Under the pieces are notes generated by a model. It was not told the DNA's origin. It saw only the letters and a list, made by a program, of their open reading frames with translations, and searched no databases. From an uncultured Oscillospiraceae bacterium (GTDB lineage Bacteria > Bacillota > Clostridia > Oscillospirales > Oscillospiraceae), in NCBI GenBank assembly GCA_934668285.1, contig CAKUNB010000007.1, positions 1 through 26,272 on the forward strand: a stretch of 26,272 bases of DNA, read 5' to 3'. Position 1 is the stretch's first letter. The number at the start of each line of letters is the position of its first letter. Of the stretch, positions 16,190-26,100 are shown piece by piece. Both the position numbers and the translations under genes were made by a program.

Positions 16190-17282
16190 CAAAATCCTCG
16201 GCCGAAACGTCTACCGCCTTGCCCGCGGGCTTGGCAACCGCCTTGGCGCGGTTGCTCTGCAGCTCGGCCAGATGGGCGCGGACCTTGGTTTCCAGCTCCT
16301 CGGCCAGCTCCGGATGGTCGGCAATGTACTGCTTGGCATTGTCGCGGCCCTGTCCGATGCGCTCTTCGCCGACGGAGAACCAGCTGCCGCTCTTGTTGAC
16401 CAGCTCGAGATTCACGGCGATATCCAGCAGCTCGCCGAACTTGGAGATGCCCTCGCCGTACATGATATCAAACACGGCCTCGCGGAAGGGAGGCGCGACC
16501 TTATTCTTGATGACCTTGACGCGGGTGCGGTTGCCGATGACCTCGCCGCCCTCCTTGATCGTCTCGATCTTGCGCACATCGAGGCGCACGGAGGCGTAGA
16601 ACTTCAGCGCGTTGCCGCCGGTCGTCGTTTCGGGGTTGCCGTACATGACGCCGATCTTCATACGCAGCTGATTGATGAAAATGACCACGCAGTTCGTCTT
16701 TGCGATGGCGCCGGCGAGCTTACGCAGTGCCTGCGACATCATTCTTGCCTGTAAGCCGACGAACGCGTCGCCCATTTCGCCCTCGATCTCGGCGCGGGGC
16801 GTCAGCGCGGCGACGGAGTCGACGACGATCACGTCCAGCGCACCGGAGCGGACGAGCGCCTCGGTGATATCCAGCGCCTGCTCGCCGGTGTCCGGCTGGG
16901 AGACGAGCATGGAATCGATGTCCACGCCGATGGCGGCGGCGTAGACGGGGTCGAGCGCATGCTCGGCATCGACGAAGGCCACCTCGCCGCCGCGCTTCTG
17001 CGCCTCGGCGACGACGTGCAGCGCCAGCGTCGTTTTACCGGAGGATTCCGGCCCGTAGATCTCGATAATTCTGCCGCGCGGCAGGCCGCCGATGCCCAGC
17101 GCGGCATCCAGCGCCAGCGAGCCGGTGGGGATCGCGTCCACGTTCAGCTCCGGACGGTCGCCCAGACGCATGACCGCGCCCTTGCCGTAGTTCTTTTCGA
17201 TCTGATGCAGCGCCGTGGTCAGCGCTTTTTTCTTGTCCTCCGCAGGGGACGGAGCCTCGTAAGCGGGTTTCTTCTGTGCCAT
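16179..17282 (-). CDS. recA: Recombinase RecA
   Basis: Predicted 367 residues, with GAGGAAGG before the ATG at 17282. Walker A is GPESSGKTT (residues 77-85); family stretches include [58 protein letters not shown] and an acidic C-terminal tail (SAEDFDED). RecA forms ATP-dependent filaments on single-stranded DNA for recombination and for LexA self-cleavage. It sits inside a longer co-transcribed run, starting 2 bases after the prmC stop. By eye I see no SOS box of the GAAC-N4-GTTC type just upstream. Confidence 0.98.
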   Translation of the reverse strand: MAQKKPAYEAPSPAEDKKKALTTALHQIEKNYGKGAVMRLGDRPELNVDAIPTGSLALDAALGIGGLPRGRIIEIYGPESSGKTTLALHVVAEAQKRGGEVAFVDAEHALDPVYAAAIGVDIDSMLVSQPDTGEQALDITEALVRSGALDVIVVDSVAALTPRAEIEGEMGDAFVGLQARMMSQALRKLAGAIAKTNCVVIFINQLRMKIGVMYGNPETTTGGNALKFYASVRLDVRKIETIKEGGEVIGNRTRVKVIKNKVAPPFREAVFDIMYGEGISKFGELLDIAVNLELVNKSGSWFSVGEERIGQGRDNAKQYIADHPELAEELETKVRAHLAELQSNRAKAVAKPAGKAVDVSAEDFDED

Positions 17283-17284
17283 AA

Positions 17285-18154
17285 TCAGCCTTCCTCTCTT
17301 TTGCGGGCAAGCACGGCCCGAACGATATCGCCGGTGTCGCGCCGCAGTTCTACAATTTCAAAATTCGCCGCCGTCAGCAGCTCGCAGACCGCGTTCTCCT
17401 GCCCCATACCGAATTCGAAGCAGAAGTAGCCGCCCGCATTCAGCTGCGGCGTAAAGTTCGTAATAATCGCGCGGTAAAAGTCCAGCCCGTCCGCGCCGCC
17501 GTCGAGCGCCAGATGCGGCTCAAAATCCCGAACGGACGGCTCGAGGGTCTTCATCTCCTCGCTCGTGATATAGGGCGGATTGGAGACGATCAGGTCAAAC
17601 ATACCCAGAAAATCCTGCTTGGGCTTGCGCACGTCGATGGGCAGGCAGCTCACACGCCCGGCCAGATGCTGATTCTGCACGTTCCGCCGCGCCACGCGCA
17701 GCGCCGCAGGGGAAACATCGCCCAGCGTGACCCGTGCGTCCTTGACGCGCTTGGCAATCGCAAGGCCGATGCAGCCCGAGCCGGTGCAGAGGTCCAGAAT
17801 GCGCGGATTCTGGTTCAAAAACAGCGCCTTTTTGATCGCCAGCTCCGTGACGACCATGGTATCGTCGCGCGGGATGAGCACATCCGGCGTCACGACCAGC
17901 GTCATGTCGTAAAAATCCCATTCGCCGAGAATATACGGCACCGGCTCGCCCTTGAGATAGCGGGAAACGAACGATTCGGTCAGCTCGCAGATCTCCTCCG
18001 AGGCGTAAAGCTCCCGGTCGGCGATCATCTGCTCGGCCGTCTTGCCGGAGGCGGCGCACAGCAGCTCACGCGCGACGTTTGAGGCGTTCTGCCCCTCCGT
18101 CGGCAGCAGAGCGTGGCGCGCGTCGAGATAGAGATCGGCGTAGGTTTTTACCAT
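17285..18154 (-). CDS. prmC: Release factor glutamine methyltransferase PrmC
   Basis: Predicted 289 residues. The ATG at 18154 overlaps the yqhQ stop by 7 bases and follows AAGGAGGG; the longer open frame is a shadow of yqhQ. The SAM-binding motif is [10 protein letters not shown] (121-130) and the glutamine-binding/catalytic NPPY is at 192-195 (VSNPPYI). The pre-catalytic loop reads IPRDDTMVV instead of the common IPRPETE, a variant known in related clostridia to my recollection. PrmC N5-methylates the GGQ glutamine of RF1 and RF2. Confidence 0.94.
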   Translation of the reverse strand: MVKTYADLYLDARHALLPTEGQNASNVARELLCAASGKTAEQMIADRELYASEEICELTESFVSRYLKGEPVPYILGEWDFYDMTLVVTPDVLIPRDDTMVVTELAIKKALFLNQNPRILDLCTGSGCIGLAIAKRVKDARVTLGDVSPAALRVARRNVQNQHLAGRVSCLPIDVRKPKQDFLGMFDLIVSNPPYITSEEMKTLEPSVRDFEPHLALDGGADGLDFYRAIITNFTPQLNAGGYFCFEFGMGQENAVCELLTAANFEIVELRRDTGDIVRAVLARKREEG

Positions 18155-19131
18155 TGATCGTCGCCCTCCTTCTCCGGCAGCACCAGCGTCAGTGCCTCGA
18201 TGCCGACCTCGATCATGGAGTCGTCCGGCTCGTTCGTTGTCAGATATTGCAGCCACATCCCCGGCGCGGACAGCGCACGGGTCAGCCAGTTGTCGTGGCG
18301 GCCGACGAGGCGGTTAAATTCATAGCTGATGCCCACCACGATCGGCAGGAGCAGCAGCTTGAGCACCACGCGCAGCAGCGCCTCCAGCACTCTGGAGCCC
18401 AGCTCCGGCGTGATCGGCCGCAGCAGCACGGACGCGACGGAAAAGACCAGGATGGAAACGATGATGACCACGAACAAAAAGCTCGTGCCACAGCGCGGGT
18501 GGAGGCGGGTCTGCTTGCGGACGTTCTCGACCGTCAGCGGTAGGCGCGCCTCGTAGGCGCGGATGGTTTTATGCTCCGCACCGTGGTAAGAAAAGACACG
18601 TTTCATGTCCTTCATCCGCGAAATCAGGAACATATAGGTCAGGAAAATGAGGATGCGCACCAGACCCTCAAGGAGGTTCCGCGCCAGCTCATTCGTGACC
18701 CACCGACCCAGAAACGACCCGATCAGCGACGGCAGAATGATAAACAGCGCCACGGAAAACGCCACGCCGAGAATGACAGAGAGCGTAATCAGCACGTTCT
18801 GCGCCTTGTCGGATGACAGGCGCTTTTCCAGCCATGCGTCAAATTTCGACTGCGTCTCCGGCGTAGCCTCGTCGTCGTCCTCGGCATAGGCATCAGCAGA
18901 GTACATCAGCGCGGAAACGCCGGTCTTCATCGACGCGCAGAAATTGAACACGCCGCGCAGGAACGGAATTTTCCGCACAGAGAAGCCTGTAACATGCTTT
19001 CGCGGCTCGATTTTGGTCTTTAAGCCCTTCTTTGTCCGAACGACGGTGGCCACCTTGTCCGGCCCCATCATCATGATGCCCTCAATGAGCGCCTGCCCGC
19101 CGATCATTGTTTTGAATTTTTCTTTTTCCAT
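18148..19131 (-). CDS. DUF1385 membrane protein YqhQ
   Basis: Predicted 327 residues. The ATG at 19131 gives MEKEKFKTMIGGQALIEGIMMMGP, the conserved YqhQ start, with AAAGGA upstream; the 19 extra upstream codons look non-coding. Family hallmarks are GGQALIEGIMM, PFLRGVFNF and the block FSYHGAEHKTIRAYE followed by LHPRCGTSFLF. About four to five membrane segments are visible. The molecular function of DUF1385 proteins is not settled; neighbours are often prmC and prfA. It opens the translationally coupled run yqhQ-prmC-recA-recX-rimO-pgsA. Confidence 0.93.
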   Translation of the reverse strand: MEKEKFKTMIGGQALIEGIMMMGPDKVATVVRTKKGLKTKIEPRKHVTGFSVRKIPFLRGVFNFCASMKTGVSALMYSADAYAEDDDEATPETQSKFDAWLEKRLSSDKAQNVLITLSVILGVAFSVALFIILPSLIGSFLGRWVTNELARNLLEGLVRILIFLTYMFLISRMKDMKRVFSYHGAEHKTIRAYEARLPLTVENVRKQTRLHPRCGTSFLFVVIIVSILVFSVASVLLRPITPELGSRVLEALLRVVLKLLLLPIVVGISYEFNRLVGRHDNWLTRALSAPGMWLQYLTTNEPDDSMIEVGIEALTLVLPEKEGDDQW

Positions 19132-19172
19132 TGCGATCCTTTCCGGTTTCATGGTTTCTGCTAAATCTGGGC

Positions 19173-19238
19173 GAATGGTGAAACGCATCGTCCCGCGCCG
19201 TCAGGCGCACCCATTTTATTATTCACAATTCACCATTC
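19173..19238. repeat. Inverted GAATGGTGAA repeat in the gap before yqhQ
   Basis: GAATGGTGAA (19173-19182) and TTCACCATTC (19229-19238) are exact complements. The second lies in a tandem-like TTCACAATTCACCATTCAC stretch (19222-19240). A GCGCC-type small hairpin lies between. The 166-base gap otherwise has no gene; a TTGATT box on the - strand is a weak promoter hint only. Confidence 0.5.
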
Positions 19239-19297
19239 ACTAAATCAACGCTGCCCGCCCTACGGACGGCTTTCGGTTGTGTCAACGGTTTTTTTCC

Positions 19298-20716
19298 TTA
19301 CGCCCCGGCGGCCGGCAGGCGGATGGTGACGAGGGTACCGCCGCCTTCGGCGTTTTCCAGCGTGAGCGTGCCGTTGTGCATGGTGACGATCTCCTCACAC
19401 ACGGCAAGGCCGATGCCGCTGCCGCGTGCCTTGGACGTGCCCTTATAAAACTTCTTCTTCACGAGCGGCAGCTCCTCCTCCGGAATGCCGGGGCCGAAAT
19501 CGCGGATACGGATGACGACCTCGCCGCCCTCCATGCAAATCTCCGCCGTAATCCTGCCGCCCTCGCCGCCGTGCTTGGCGGCGTTATCGAGCAGATTCAG
19601 GAACACCTGCCGCATTCGGGACGTGTCGCAGGGAATCTCCGGGATGTCCTCGTCGTTTTCGAGGTACTCCAGCGCAATGCCCTCCTGCGCCAGCCGCGAG
19701 CCATACATGAACACCGTGTCCTCAAACTCGGCGCGAATGTCGCTCAGCGCGACGTTCAGCGTGAACCGCCCGTCCTGCATCCGCGTGAATTCCAGCAGCT
19801 CCTCGACCATGTCGGTCAGCCGCTTGGACTCGCGCAGGATGATGCTCAGGCCGCGCTTTGCGTCCGCCGTGTCCACGCTGCCGTCGGCCGAGAGCAGCGT
19901 CTCGCTCCAGCCGCTGATGGCGGTCAGGGGCGTGCGCAGCTCGTGCGACACGGAGGACATAAATTCAGACTGCATCTTCTCCGACTGGCTGATTTTATTG
20001 GACATGTCGTTGATCGTGTCGGCAAGCTCTCCGATTTCATCGTCAAACTGCCGCTGGATCTGCGCGCCGTAGCTGCCCGCGGCGATGCGCTTGGCCGTCG
20101 CGGTAATCTCCGAAACAGGAATGAGGATGGAGCGCAGATAATACCGGCCACTGATGTAGACGATCAGCAGGACCACCGCGCCCACGAGCGCGACCGTCAG
20201 CGTAAACAGCAGAATCTGCCGGTCGACCTTCGCAAGGCTGGAAACATAGCGCAGCACGCCGATGACCTCGCCGTTGGAATAGATCAGCGGGCTGGACACT
20301 GCCATGATGCGCTCGCCGGTGGAGGGATTCTTTCCGGTAAAGGCGCTGATTTTCTTTGTTGCAATCGCCTCGGTAATGTCGCTCGTCACGGCCGCAGGCT
20401 GCGACACCTGACTGTACGACGAGGCGACGATGCGGTTGTTGGTATCGATAAACTGCAGCTCCATCACGGCCTTGGAGTCAAAGCTCTGCGTGAATTTTGC
20501 GCAGGACTGATAGTATTCGTTATAGCTGCGGTTGATGTAGGTCTCAAAGAAGCTGGTGCTGGTGCGCGCCTTGGCCTCCATGCCGGCCTGCATATTGGAA
20601 TAGTAATAGACCGCCACCGTCAGCGACAGCGCCAGCACGCACAGCAGCACAAGCCCGAGCACGAGGCTCAGCGTATTGCGCAGCCAGCGCCCCTGCAGGC
20701 CCTTGACCTTTCGCAT
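19298..20716 (-). CDS. Two-component sensor histidine kinase
   Basis: Predicted 472 residues; the ATG at 20716 follows AAGGAG at 8 bases. The N terminus has a membrane segment (about 14-38), an extracellular sensor of ~130 residues (about 40-165, Cache-like: MELQFIDTNNRIVASS, later PLIYSNGEVIGVLRYVSSL), a second segment (about 168-190) and a HAMP linker. HisKA has phospho-acceptor H258 (SSVSHELRTPLTAISGW). The ATPase domain has the N box NLLDNAAKHG, G1 DFGPGIP and G2 GSGIGLAV. It is a standard PhoR/VicK-type class I kinase, and the response regulator gene directly upstream is its likely partner. The signal is unknown. Confidence 0.94.
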   Translation of the reverse strand: MRKVKGLQGRWLRNTLSLVLGLVLLCVLALSLTVAVYYYSNMQAGMEAKARTSTSFFETYINRSYNEYYQSCAKFTQSFDSKAVMELQFIDTNNRIVASSYSQVSQPAAVTSDITEAIATKKISAFTGKNPSTGERIMAVSSPLIYSNGEVIGVLRYVSSLAKVDRQILLFTLTVALVGAVVLLIVYISGRYYLRSILIPVSEITATAKRIAAGSYGAQIQRQFDDEIGELADTINDMSNKISQSEKMQSEFMSSVSHELRTPLTAISGWSETLLSADGSVDTADAKRGLSIILRESKRLTDMVEELLEFTRMQDGRFTLNVALSDIRAEFEDTVFMYGSRLAQEGIALEYLENDEDIPEIPCDTSRMRQVFLNLLDNAAKHGGEGGRITAEICMEGGEVVIRIRDFGPGIPEEELPLVKKKFYKGTSKARGSGIGLAVCEEIVTMHNGTLTLENAEGGGTLVTIRLPAAGA

Positions 20717-20920
20717 TTGTTCTTCTCCTTCCCGCCGCACTTGCAAGAGAGGCTCCGGGAAGCTCCGGACGAATTGACAAGAGCGGGCGGCGAGAGATTT
20801 TTTGTCAAGTCGAGATTTGAAAAACGCAGGAATACTTTGTGTATTTCAAGTCTTTCAAAGCAAAGAATTGGCAAAAAATATCCGCCGGACGCCGCAGGCA
20901 ATTTGTTCAGAGTTTCCCGC
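20717..20920 (-). other. AT-rich gap between response regulator and kinase genes
   Basis: This 204-base gap has no gene. It holds TTGACAA and TTGTCAA as a 7-bp inverted repeat (20774-20780 with 20802-20808), and on the - strand a TTGAAAGACTTGAAA direct repeat (about 20850-20864) followed by AATAC-acaaa-GTATT. It is unusually long for a response-regulator/kinase pair and may hold a kinase promoter or operator; I cannot assign a clear -10. Confidence 0.4.
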
Positions 20921-21607
20921 TTAAAGTCCCCATTTATAGCCGAAGCCCCAGACTGTAGTAATATAAGTGGGGTTGGCGGTGTTGTCTTCGATCTTGATGC
21001 GCAGACGGCGGATGTTCACGTCGACGATCTTCAGCTCGCCGTCGTAATCTCTGCCCCAGACGGCGGTCAGAATGTCCTCGCGGGACAGGGCGCGGCCGGG
21101 ATTCTGCATGAAAAGCTGCACGATGGCATACTCCACCTGCGTCAGCTTGATGCGGCGGCCCTGCTTTTCGAGCGTGCGGTTGCGGATGTTGAGCGTGAAC
21201 GGCTCATGGACGATGATCTCCGGATCGGCCTCCGCACCGCCGCCCACGCGGCGGAACAGCGCGTCGATGCGCGCCGTCAGCTCCGCCGGGGAGAAGGGCT
21301 TGGTCACATAATCGTCTGCGCCGGTCATCAGGCCGGTCACCTTGTCCATTTCCTGCGTCCGCGCCGTCAGCATGATGATGCCGATGGTCTTATTCGTCGC
21401 GCGGATGCTGCGGCAGACCTCGAAGCCGTCGATATCCGGCAGCATAATGTCCAGCAGTGCAACGCCGACGTCCGGATTTTCCTTGAGCTTTTCCAGCGCC
21501 TCGGCGCCGGTACCGGCCTCGATGGCGTCGTAGCCCGCGCGCTTGAGGTTAATAACCACAAAGCTGCGGATATTGACCTCATCCTCCAGAATCAAAACCT
21601 TTTTCAT
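20921..21607 (-). CDS. OmpR/PhoB-family response regulator
   Basis: Predicted 228 residues, typical length; GGAGG precedes the ATG at 21607. The receiver domain has the acidic pair near residues 8-10 (ILEDE), phospho-acceptor D53 (LLDIMLPDIDGFEV), MLTAR and the conserved lysine in TKPFSP. The winged-helix DNA-binding domain follows (LTQVEYAIVQLFMQNPG, DILTAVWG, VDVNIRRLRIKIED, ITTVWGFGYKW). It probably controls genes in answer to the adjacent kinase; the upstream lipoprotein gene is a candidate target. Confidence 0.95.
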   Translation of the reverse strand: MKKVLILEDEVNIRSFVVINLKRAGYDAIEAGTGAEALEKLKENPDVGVALLDIMLPDIDGFEVCRSIRATNKTIGIIMLTARTQEMDKVTGLMTGADDYVTKPFSPAELTARIDALFRRVGGGAEADPEIIVHEPFTLNIRNRTLEKQGRRIKLTQVEYAIVQLFMQNPGRALSREDILTAVWGRDYDGELKIVDVNIRRLRIKIEDNTANPTYITTVWGFGYKWGL

Positions 21608-21770
21608 CTATTTCCCTCCAACTAAACTTCCCAATACTCAACGGCTTTCCCGCTTCCCCTCAGAATCGCCCTGCGGGCGCATGGCGTGATGTCATTTGCG
21701 CCGAAATCGGAGTTCCTGCACGCGGGCGCTCAGTGAGCGCTCCTACGGCGTCTAACGATACTTTCTGCGT
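21608..21770. repeat. Gap between lipoprotein and response regulator genes with small palindromes
   Basis: No gene is seen. It holds CGCCC-tgc-GGGCG (21667-21679) and GCGCTCAgTGAGCGC (21726-21740), plus a GGAGTTCCTGC phrase similar to that near 3255. This looks like repeat-derived DNA rather than a terminator, since no T run follows on either strand. Confidence 0.4.
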
Positions 21771-23096
21771 TCAATCGGTTTCTCCTGTTTTCCAGTCGAC
21801 GGGGATGGCCTTTGCCATGCTGCGCAGCCGGTCGAGGGTGAGCGCGTAGCGGTCGCTGCCGGATTCGAGCCGTCCGACGAGGACGGTATCGCTCTTTTGC
21901 AGCAGCACCGTCCACTGTGCCTCATCCAGCGTCTCCACCGCAGTGGCCGGAAGCGTCCGGACGGAAAACAGCGGCGCCTGCCCTGCGGCGTTCGCGCGCA
22001 GGAAGGTCGACTGCTTGCCGCCCCTTGCGGGAGCCTGATCGACCGCCAGCGTCGGCTGCCAGTAGGGAGGAATTTCCAGATACCAGCCGCCGGAATAGTC
22101 GTGATAGGTCAGGAGCTTTTCTTCCGTCCGCCCGTCGGGCAGCAGATTGTACCACTCGATCAGTGACTGCCCCTTCGATCCGGCAGACTCCGTCTCGCGC
22201 ATAGCCGTCAGCCGCGGCAGCTCCAGCAGACCGTCCCGGTCGATATCGCAGCCGTAGACATAGTAATCGCACACCGTTTTGACCTCGGTGTCCGTCGCGT
22301 CCGACTGCGCGAAATTGACAAAGCTCCCGTCGCGGAAGCCGAACACATCGGTGACCAAGCTGTCCTCTCCGTAGGCCGAGGCGACAAAGACCGCCGGAAC
22401 GTCTTTGCACATATTCCCCGCAAGAATTCTGCGAACCGCGCTGGCAGAGGCGGACATCTGCGCCTCGCGCTGGCGCACCATCTGGCCGTCCGACCAGAGA
22501 TAGAACTCCGCCGTGCCGTTCGCCGTGTCCGCGTCCTGATACAGCAGGAACACGCCCTTCGCGCCGTTGCCGGAAAGAGAGGCAATGGTGAAATTGGTAT
22601 ACGACGCGCTGAACAGCTCCGTCAGCTTCCCGCTGCGCAGGGAGTAGGCGCTGAGAATCTGCGTCACGTTCTCGCCGACGCGCCGCCCGAGGACGATCTC
22701 ATTGCCGGGCCGGTCGTCCAGCTCGACGTAAAACACCTGATCGAACGCATTGCCCGCGCCGCGGACCTCCGCAACCGGCGCAAACTCGCCGTTCTGCTTA
22801 TCCAGCACCGTCAGCACCAGCGGCGTCTCGCCGTCCGTTTTCCAGTACAGCAGCGCCTCGTCCTCGCCGTCGCCGTCGAGGTCATTGAGCTGGACGGCCT
22901 GCTGATTTTCGCCCGCCGCCGGAGGGCTGTAGGACGCGCCGTCGGGCATAACCGCCTCAATCGCGCTTTGCAGATTATAATAGCTCTCCGGCTGCTTCGG
23001 CACTGCGTAAAGGTTCTCGGCAGGCTCGAGCACGCAGCCGCTCAGCAGCGCCGCCAGCCCGAGCGTCAGTGCGGCCAGCATGCCTCGTTTCTTCAT
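21771..23096 (-). CDS. Lipoprotein with FG-GAP/VCBS-like Ca-binding loops, beside a two-component system
   Basis: Predicted 441 residues. The ATG at 23096 is 8 bases after GGGAGG; the GTG three codons earlier sits on the ribosome site. The signal peptide ends in lipobox LLSGC (C21). The mature protein has DxDxDG loops (NDLDGDGEDEALLYW and CDIDRDGLLELPR), as in FG-GAP/VCBS beta-propeller blades, with several repeating strand blocks between them (VFYVELDDRPGNEIVLGRR, and the SLSGNGAKGVFLLY block). It is likely exposed on the outer face of the membrane. A response regulator and kinase follow in the same direction, so it may be an accessory sensor or target. No enzymatic motif is seen. Confidence 0.85.
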   Translation of the reverse strand: MKKRGMLAALTLGLAALLSGCVLEPAENLYAVPKQPESYYNLQSAIEAVMPDGASYSPPAAGENQQAVQLNDLDGDGEDEALLYWKTDGETPLVLTVLDKQNGEFAPVAEVRGAGNAFDQVFYVELDDRPGNEIVLGRRVGENVTQILSAYSLRSGKLTELFSASYTNFTIASLSGNGAKGVFLLYQDADTANGTAEFYLWSDGQMVRQREAQMSASASAVRRILAGNMCKDVPAVFVASAYGEDSLVTDVFGFRDGSFVNFAQSDATDTEVKTVCDYYVYGCDIDRDGLLELPRLTAMRETESAGSKGQSLIEWYNLLPDGRTEEKLLTYHDYSGGWYLEIPPYWQPTLAVDQAPARGGKQSTFLRANAAGQAPLFSVRTLPATAVETLDEAQWTVLLQKSDTVLVGRLESGSDRYALTLDRLRSMAKAIPVDWKTGETD

Positions 23097-23133
23097 CTGC
23101 CGCACCTCCCGTTTGTATCCTCACAGTCCGAAT

Positions 23134-23142
23134 ATTATACCA
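23134..23142 (-). promoter_or_regulatory. Extended -10 promoter of the lipoprotein gene
   Basis: Read on the - strand: TGG directly followed by consensus TATAAT (23139-23134). The -35 position (near 23157-23162) reads TACACT, a poor match, so an activator or the extended -10 may be needed. Confidence 0.65.
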
Positions 23143-23148
23143 TAGTTT

Positions 23149-23179
23149 GTAACAAAAGTGTAGTCTTCCGGTAACAAAA
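23149..23179 (-). promoter_or_regulatory. Direct repeat TTTTGTTAC with 22-bp period, candidate operator
   Basis: On the - strand, TTTTGTTAC occurs twice exactly (23157-23149 and 23179-23171), one copy touching the -35 position and the other two helical turns upstream. This geometry suits an activator of the OmpR/PhoB family, such as the regulator encoded downstream. The link is inference. Confidence 0.45.
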
Positions 23180-23187
23180 TTCACAGA

Positions 23188-26100
23188 TTATTTCAAAACC
23201 ACGCTGTCCGCGCCCAGCAGCTGCCGCAGCTCGCCGAGCATGTCGTCGCGCACGGCGCATTGCGTCCCGCGCCGCACGCCGCTGTCCGCGTAAAACAGCA
23301 CCGCCTGCTTGTCGCCGGGGAACATATTAAGGATGGCGCGGGTCTTGCGGTCGGCCGCCGTGTTTTCCGACGGGACGCGCAGATACAGCCGCTGCTCGAC
23401 CGGCACGGCGACCTGCGCAATGGGCAGGAACCGGTTGACCACCAGCTGCGGTGCCTTCTCGTCGCGGACGGAAATGCGTCCCTCGGCGACAAGCGCGGCG
23501 TTTTCCCGCAGATTCTCGCCGGTCTGGCGGATCACATTGGAAAACACCAGCAGCTCGATCGAGGCCGTGTCGTCCTCAAGCGTCACATAGGCCATGACGG
23601 AATTATTCCGCGTGGTTTTCATCTTCACGGACTCCACAATGCCCGCCATGCGCACGGTCTGCTCGTCGCGGAACACGCCGTCGCCCTGCTCGAACGATTG
23701 CAGGACGCGCACGATCGGCACCACGCCCGTCCCCTTGAGCTGCTTGCGGTACTCGTCCATCGGGTGACCGGAAAGGTACAGGCCGATGGTTTCCTTTTCC
23801 ATCTGCATCAGGTCGCGCTTGGGCAGCTCCGCAAGCTTCGGCACGGCGACGCTGCCCGCCTTTTCCGTCTCCTCGCCGCCCAGCATGTCAAACAGCTGCA
23901 GCTGGCCGGCGATATTGCGCTTTTTGCTGTCGGCCGCCGCATTCATCATCAGATCGTAGGCGTAGAGCATCTGCGCCCGATTGAGGCCGAGGCCGTCGAA
24001 CGCGCCGCACTTGATGAGATTTTCGACGGCGCGCTTGTTCAGGTCGCTGTCGAGCATCCGGTCGATGAAGTCCTCCAGCGACGTGAATTTGCCGTTAAGC
24101 TCCCGTTCGCGCACCATCTGGCGCAACAGGCCACGGCCGATGTTCTTCACCGCGCCGAGACCGAAGCGGATGCCCTCCGGCTCAACGGTAAAGCTGTCCT
24201 CGGACGCGTTCACGTCCGGATGGAGCAGGCGGATGCCCATCTCGCGGCATTCGGCGATATAGCCGACCGCCTTGGCGGTGTTGTCCAGCACGCTTGTCAG
24301 CAGCGCGGCCATGTATTCCTTGGGGAAGTGGCATTTCAGATACGCCGTGTCATAGGACACCTTGGCGTAGCACACCGCGTGTGCCTTGTTAAACGCATAA
24401 TTTGCGAAGTCCAAAATATCGCGGTAAATGGTCAGCGCGACGGTTTCGGACACGCCGTTTGCAATCGCGCCGGGGATGCCGCGCTCCGGATCGCCGTAGA
24501 CGAAGGTCTGCTGCTCGGCCTTGATGACCTTCTCCTTCTTCTTGGAGATGGCGCGGCGCATATTGTCCGCCTGCCCGAGGCTGTAGCCGCCGAGCTTGCG
24601 GAAAATTTCAATGACCTGTTCCTGATAGACGATGCAGCCGTAGGTGACCTTCAGAATCGGCTCGAGCTGCGGGCAGAGATACGTAATTTTCTCCGGATGG
24701 AGCTTGTTGTCGATGAATTTCGGAATGGAATCCATCGGACCGGGGCGGTAGAGCGCAACGATTGCCGTCAAATCCTCGATGGACTGCGGCTTCATGTTGA
24801 CGCAGACACCCGTGATGCCCGTCGATTCGAGCTGGAACACGCCCGCCGTCTTGCCCTCGGAGAGCATGCGGAAGCTGTCGGGGTCGTCGTCGCGCACCGT
24901 GCGGAGGTCGAAATCGGGGCAGCGCTTGCGAATTTCGCGCTCGGCCTCGTCGATAATCGTCAGGTTGCGCAGGCCGAGAAAGTCCATCTTGAGCAGGCCC
25001 AGCTCCTCGATGGTCGTCATGGTAAACTGCGTTACGACCGTTTCGTCGTTTTTCGCCAGCGGAACGTAATCGGATACCGGATCCTTCGTGATGACCACGC
25101 CTGCGGCGTGGGTTGACGTGTTGCGCGGCATGCCCTCCAGCGCACGGGCGGTGTCGATCAGCTTTTTCATGCGCTCGTCGCCATCGTACAGCTCCTTGAG
25201 CTGCGGCGAGACGCGCAGCGCCTCGTCGAGCGTCATGTGCAGCGTCGTCGGGATGAGCTTGGCGACGGTGTCCGTTTCGGCGTAGGTGAAATCCAGTGCC
25301 CGTCCGACGTCTCGTATCGCGGCACGCGCCGCCATTGTGCCGAACGTCACGATCTGCGCCACGCGGTCCTTGCCGTACTTGCGCATGACGTAGTCGATGA
25401 CCTCGCCGCGCCGCTCCTGGCAGAAGTCCGTATCGAAGTCGGGCATGCTGACGCGCTCGGGGTTCAGGAAGCGCTCGAAAATGAGCGCGTATTTCATCGG
25501 ATCGACCTCGGTGATGTGCATACAGTATGCCGCGATGGACGCCGCACCGGAGCCTCTGCCGGGGCCGACGGGAATGCCCTCGGCCTTAGCCCAGCGGATG
25601 AAGTCGGCGACGATGAGATAGTAGTCCACGTAGCCCATGCGCTCGATGACACCCATCTCGTAGGCCAGCCGCTCGCGGTAGCTCTCCGGCGCGTCGGGGT
25701 AGCGCTCCTGAAAGCCTTCGTGGCACAGCCTGCGGAAATACGTCAGCGAATCCGACCCGTCCGGCGGCAGATATTCCGGCAGATGGTACACGCCGAATGT
25801 AAATTCTACATTGCATCTGTCGGCAATTTTCTGCGTGTTCTCGATCGCCGACGGATGGTTGGGAAACAGCGCCCGCATCTCGTCCTCGGACTTGATGTAA
25901 AACTCCTGCGTTTCAAAGCGCATCCGGTTCGGGTCGTCCACGGTCTTGCCCATCTGGATGCACATTAACACGTCCTGAATATAGCTGTCCTCGCGCGTCA
26001 GGTAATGCGCATCATTCGTCGCCACGAGCGGCAGCCCCGTTTCCGCCGACAGGCGGATGAGGCCACGGTTGACCTCCTGCTGCTCCGGAAGGCCGTGATC

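Noticed and set aside
17971-17990. CGAACGATTCGG in prmC as an SOS box
   Set aside because: Only one half matches; the second half is not GTTCG, and it lies deep in coding sequence.
19277-21625. 782-residue + strand open frame across the kinase and regulator genes
   Set aside because: It crosses two clear - strand genes and the gap between them, with no ribosome site or domain signature.
23260-25116. 618-residue + strand open frame opposite dnaE
   Set aside because: Shadow of dnaE; composition is typical of antisense frames.
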